From contig JACRQB010000049.1 in NCBI GenBank assembly GCA_016222925.1, forward strand, positions 1 through 9,385: a stretch of DNA of 9,385 bases, in the 5' to 3' direction. Shown one piece after another: positions 6,666 through 9,385 of this stretch (positions are counted from its first letter, which is position 1; every line of letters begins with the position of its first letter). The DNA is from Nitrospirota bacterium. Lineage in GTDB: Bacteria; Nitrospirota; Nitrospiria; Nitrospirales; Nitrospiraceae. Made by a program: the position numbers and the translations under genes. The notes under the pieces were generated by a model. That model ran no database searches, was not told the DNA's origin, and saw nothing but the letters and a program-made list of their open reading frames with translations.

Positions 6666-9385
6666 CTATGATGGGCGGACAATACCAAGCTTCCGCATCT
6701 TAGAATGAAGAGTGGTTCGTTTCATCCCGAGCCGAGCGGCGGCACCCCCAGGACCACCGAGGGTCCACCTCGAATCGCGCAATACTTGCAGAATGTGCTT
6801 CCGCTCGGCCTCTTCAAGCGTCACGATCGAATCATGTGACGGAGCCGTCGGTGACTTGAGTTCAGACAGTTGCACTACCAGATCGGAGCCGGTCGACAAA
6901 ATCACTGCACGTTCGATGAAGTTTCCCAGTTCGCGTACGTTACCCGGCCAGGGATAGGCCTGCATCGGAGGAACGGTAACAGGGAAGACCTTGAGGCGGT
7001 AGTAGAGATCGCTGCGAAATTTCTGTTCTTCCACCATTTGAGCGAGGTTGCGATTGGTGGCCGCGACGACCCGCACATTCGTGCGAATGGTGCGAGTGCC
7101 GCCCAGCCGTTCGAATTCCTGCTCCTGAAGCACCCGGAGAAGCTTGACCTGGATCTCCAGGGGAATTTCTCCAACTTCGTCGAGGAACAGCGTTCCCCGG
7201 TCTGCCAATTCAAAGCGGCCGACTTTGGTCGCGATCGCCCCGGTAAAGGCCCCCTTTTCGTGCCCGAATAATTCGCTTTCGAGCAAGCCGGTCGGAATCG
7301 CGGCGCAATTCAGCTTCACGAACGTGCGCTCCCGCCGGGTGCTCAAATTGTGGAGCGCGCGAGCGACGAGCTCTTTCCCGCTGCCTGTTTCACCCAGAAT
7401 CAAGACCGTAGAGTCCGTGGGGGCGACCGTCTCGATCTGCTTGAGGACCTGCTTGAGAACACGGCTCTCGCCGACGATTTCTTCAAAGTTGTAGTTTGTC
7501 TGAATTTCTTCTTCAAGGTACAGTTTTTCTTCCGTTAACTTGTCCTTCAGCCGGGCAATCTGCTTATAGGCCAAGGCGTTCTCGACCGCGATGGCGACCT
7601 GCTGCGCGACCTGGCCGAGCAACTCGATGTCCTCCGACGTAAAGCCGTCATCTCTTCGTCGCCCCACGTTCAATGCGCCCAGCGCGCGTTTGTGCGCAAG
7701 GAGCGGGAGAGAGCAGAACGATTTCACGCCGCGGTCAAGGAGGTCCTGCACGCAAGGGGAAGAGTGTGCCATCTCTTTCAGATCCTGTTCTCTGAACAAC
7801 GCGGCTTTGCCCGTGTTGATCGCGAGGCAGGACGGGGACTCCGTACTCTCTTCAATGGTTCCTTCCTCGACGAAACTTTCATTCCTCTGAAAATCCAACA
7901 CATGAATACGCCACTCGCCGGTCTCTTCGTCGCAGAGCAGTAGGCTGGAGCCGTCATGCTGGATCACTTTTCTCAAACAGGCACTGACGGCCACGAAGAG
8001 GGTGTCGAGGTCCAGATGCGCGACGACGGCGTTGTTCACCTCCAACAGCAAACGCTGTCGGTCCCGCTCGCGGGCGAGTTGGGCTTGAGATGACTGCGCC
8101 CGCTCGTAATTCAAGGCATTTTCGACGGCGATCGCGATCTGATGCGCCGCCTGATTCAGAAGGTCGCTTTCGCCCGGTGTGAAGTTCTGCTCTCGTACCC
8201 GTGTCACGTCCAATGTTCCAAGAACCTTATCGTGAGACACCAGCGGAACGGAACACAGCTCCTTGACCCCTTGATCCAGCAGCTGTTGCGCAATCTCAGA
8301 TTCGATGGCCAATGCCTCAAGGTCATGCTTCCGATAGATGACCGGCTTTCTGGTGGTAAAGGCACGGTCTGACGGACACTTGCAATCGGACGAGATTTGG
8401 CCTTCCTCAATGAATTCCGTGGCTTTCGTGAAATCCAATACATGGGCGCGATATCGTCGTGCTTCCGGATCGTACAGCACAAGTGTCGATCCGTCGTGTT
8501 GGATGACTTGCCGGAGACACCCGCTGACAGCGTTGAAGAGATCGCTCAGGCTCAGATGAGAAACGACCGCATTGTTGACCTCCAGCAGCAGCCGTTGCCG
8601 GTCTCGTTCGTGAGCCAGCTGTTGTTGAGCGGAATGGGCGCTTGTCGCATGTAAGGTGTTGTCCATGGCAACCGCGACCTGATTCGCCACTTGCTGCATG
8701 AAGTCGATGTCGCTCTTCTGATAGACTCTCCGTTGGACGCTGCCGAATCCCATTGCCCCGAGACGTCGCTGAGCTGTCGTGAGCGGCACGACACAGAAGG
8801 ATCGGATACCGTTCTCGCGCAGTATGCCCATCAGCTTCGGGAATCGCTGTTCCTGTGCGACATCGTCGACAGTCAACGGCTGTTGGGTTTTCCAGGTCAG
8901 TCCTCCGGGAGATTCATCGACGGGTAGTTCGAGACCGGGACTAATCGGGTTGGGGGTCGCGGTGATCAAGAGCCAGAGACGCATGGTGTTGCGCTCGGGC
9001 TCGTGCAGGACCGCGTTGATGTAATCAAACGGAACAAGTTGGGGGAGCCGCTGCGCGAGATCGCGCAATAAGGCATCCACGTCGCGATGCGACGCAATCG
9101 CTTCCGATACTTCGAGTAAGAGCCGCAACCGCTCGCGGTCAAGCGTGAGATCGCGGTGATGCAGGACATTGTCCACCGCTACTGCAACCAGCTGACTCAC
9201 CTGCTGAAGAAATTCGAGATCCCGTTCGTTGTAGGCGGCTTTCCGTTGACTGGAGAATCCGATTCCCCCCAATCTCCGTAAGGCTGTCGTGAGAGGTAGA
9301 TAGCAGAGCGAGTTGTTCCCATCGCTGATCATTCGCTCAACGACTGTCGGCCAACGTTCTTCTTGGGCCAGATCAGGGACGATCA
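6666..9385 (-). CDS. Sigma-54-dependent transcriptional activator with tandem GAF domains (FhlA-like), N-terminus outside window; AAA+ domain internally shortened
   Basis: Enhancer-binding protein; about 905 residues are visible, entering at the right edge without a start. The Met at 9332 is internal, because GAF-like sequence (PDLAQEERWP) continues upstream of it. Numbering from that Met: GAF1 to about 56, GAF2 about 70-225, GAF3 about 245-405, GAF4 about 425-585, a coiled linker about 588-612, AAA+ 616 to about 815, and a Fis-type helix-turn-helix at about 843-885 (GGAAARLGMKRTTLHSKMRKLGI). AAA+ motifs are Walker A GETGSGKE (647-654), GAFTGA (694-699, sigma-54 contact), Walker B TLFLDE (714-719) and the arginine-finger region FRSDLYYRL (772-780). 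Each GAF has Cys in the same motif (C10, C180, C360, C540). Oddity: VPP (787-789) runs straight into MQAYPWPGNVREL, so about 40 lid residues normally containing LRER..DI are missing in frame at about base 6966. ATPase function is therefore doubtful unless this is an artefact. It probably controls the adjoining efflux operon. Confidence 0.93.
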   Translation of the reverse strand, partial: IVPDLAQEERWPTVVERMISDGNNSLCYLPLTTALRRLGGIGFSSQRKAAYNERDLEFLQQVSQLVAVAVDNVLHHRDLTLDRERLRLLLEVSEAIASHRDVDALLRDLAQRLPQLVPFDYINAVLHEPERNTMRLWLLITATPNPISPGLELPVDESPGGLTWKTQQPLTVDDVAQEQRFPKLMGILRENGIRSFCVVPLTTAQRRLGAMGFGSVQRRVYQKSDIDFMQQVANQVAVAMDNTLHATSAHSAQQQLAHERDRQRLLLEVNNAVVSHLSLSDLFNAVSGCLRQVIQHDGSTLVLYDPEARRYRAHVLDFTKATEFIEEGQISSDCKCPSDRAFTTRKPVIYRKHDLEALAIESEIAQQLLDQGVKELCSVPLVSHDKVLGTLDVTRVREQNFTPGESDLLNQAAHQIAIAVENALNYERAQSSQAQLARERDRQRLLLEVNNAVVAHLDLDTLFVAVSACLRKVIQHDGSSLLLCDEETGEWRIHVLDFQRNESFVEEGTIEESTESPSCLAINTGKAALFREQDLKEMAHSSPCVQDLLDRGVKSFCSLPLLAHKRALGALNVGRRRDDGFTSEDIELLGQVAQQVAIAVENALAYKQIARLKDKLTEEKLYLEEEIQTNYNFEEIVGESRVLKQVLKQIETVAPTDSTVLILGETGSGKELVARALHNLSTRRERTFVKLNCAAIPTGLLESELFGHEKGAFTGAIATKVGRFELADRGTLFLDEVGEIPLEIQVKLLRVLQEQEFERLGGTRTIRTNVRVVAATNRNLAQMVEEQKFRSDLYYRLKVFPVTVPPMQAYPWPGNVRELGNFIERAVILSTGSDLVVQLSELKSPTAPSHDSIVTLEEAERKHILQVLRDSRWTLGGPGGAAARLGMKRTTLHSKMRKLGIVRPS

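Noticed and set aside
6526..6708. 60-codon plus-strand frame in the regulatory gap, reading into the activator 3' end
   Set aside because: No Shine-Dalgarno before the ATG, no family resemblance, and it overlaps the candidate enhancer sites and the conserved end of the activator.

Overview
The window shows a Gram-negative bacterial locus in which everything I can support is encoded on the minus strand. In transcription order (right to left) it holds: the 3' end of a sigma-54-dependent activator with at least four GAF domains (9385..6666); a 268-base regulatory gap; a periplasmic adaptor (membrane fusion protein, 6397..5270); an RND/HAE1-type inner-membrane pump, broken by a frameshift (5232..2249); an outer-membrane efflux factor fused to an N-terminal STAS-like domain (2225..666); and the N-terminal half of an Old Yellow Enzyme family ene-reductase that runs off the left edge (599..1). 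The spacings of 37, 23 and 66 bases, with no clear terminator between genes, suggest one operon: adaptor, pump, channel, reductase.

The regulatory logic is readable. The gap between activator and adaptor contains a good -24/-12 promoter (GG, ten bases, GC) about 65 to 80 bases upstream of the adaptor start. Further upstream is a perfect 7+7 inverted repeat, whose 10-bp half is repeated 32 bp away. This is the expected layout for an enhancer-binding protein controlling the neighbouring efflux operon. The four GAF domains carry a Cys at the same position at near-constant spacing. With a flavin ene-reductase in the operon, electrophile or xenobiotic sensing, reduction and export is an attractive but unproven role.

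The striking feature is three apparent internal losses in three adjacent, functionally linked genes. (1) The outer-membrane factor lacks its signal peptide and lipobox and is joined in frame to a STAS-like domain. (2) The RND pump goes out of frame at about 3445 and lacks roughly 35 to 40 residues of the porter region around the switch loop. (3) The AAA+ domain of the activator lacks, in frame, roughly 40 residues between the VPP and YPWPGN motifs. Either the locus is decaying, or the sequence carries assembly deletions, or at least the STAS fusion is a real novelty. Raw reads are needed to tell.

The moderately to strongly GC-rich coding sequence, the FhlA-like multi-GAF activator and the STAS-like family resemble what I recall from Nitrospirota, Acidobacteriota or NC10-type bacteria. 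The phylum cannot be settled from this window. No tRNA, rRNA, CRISPR array, insertion sequence or attachment site was seen.
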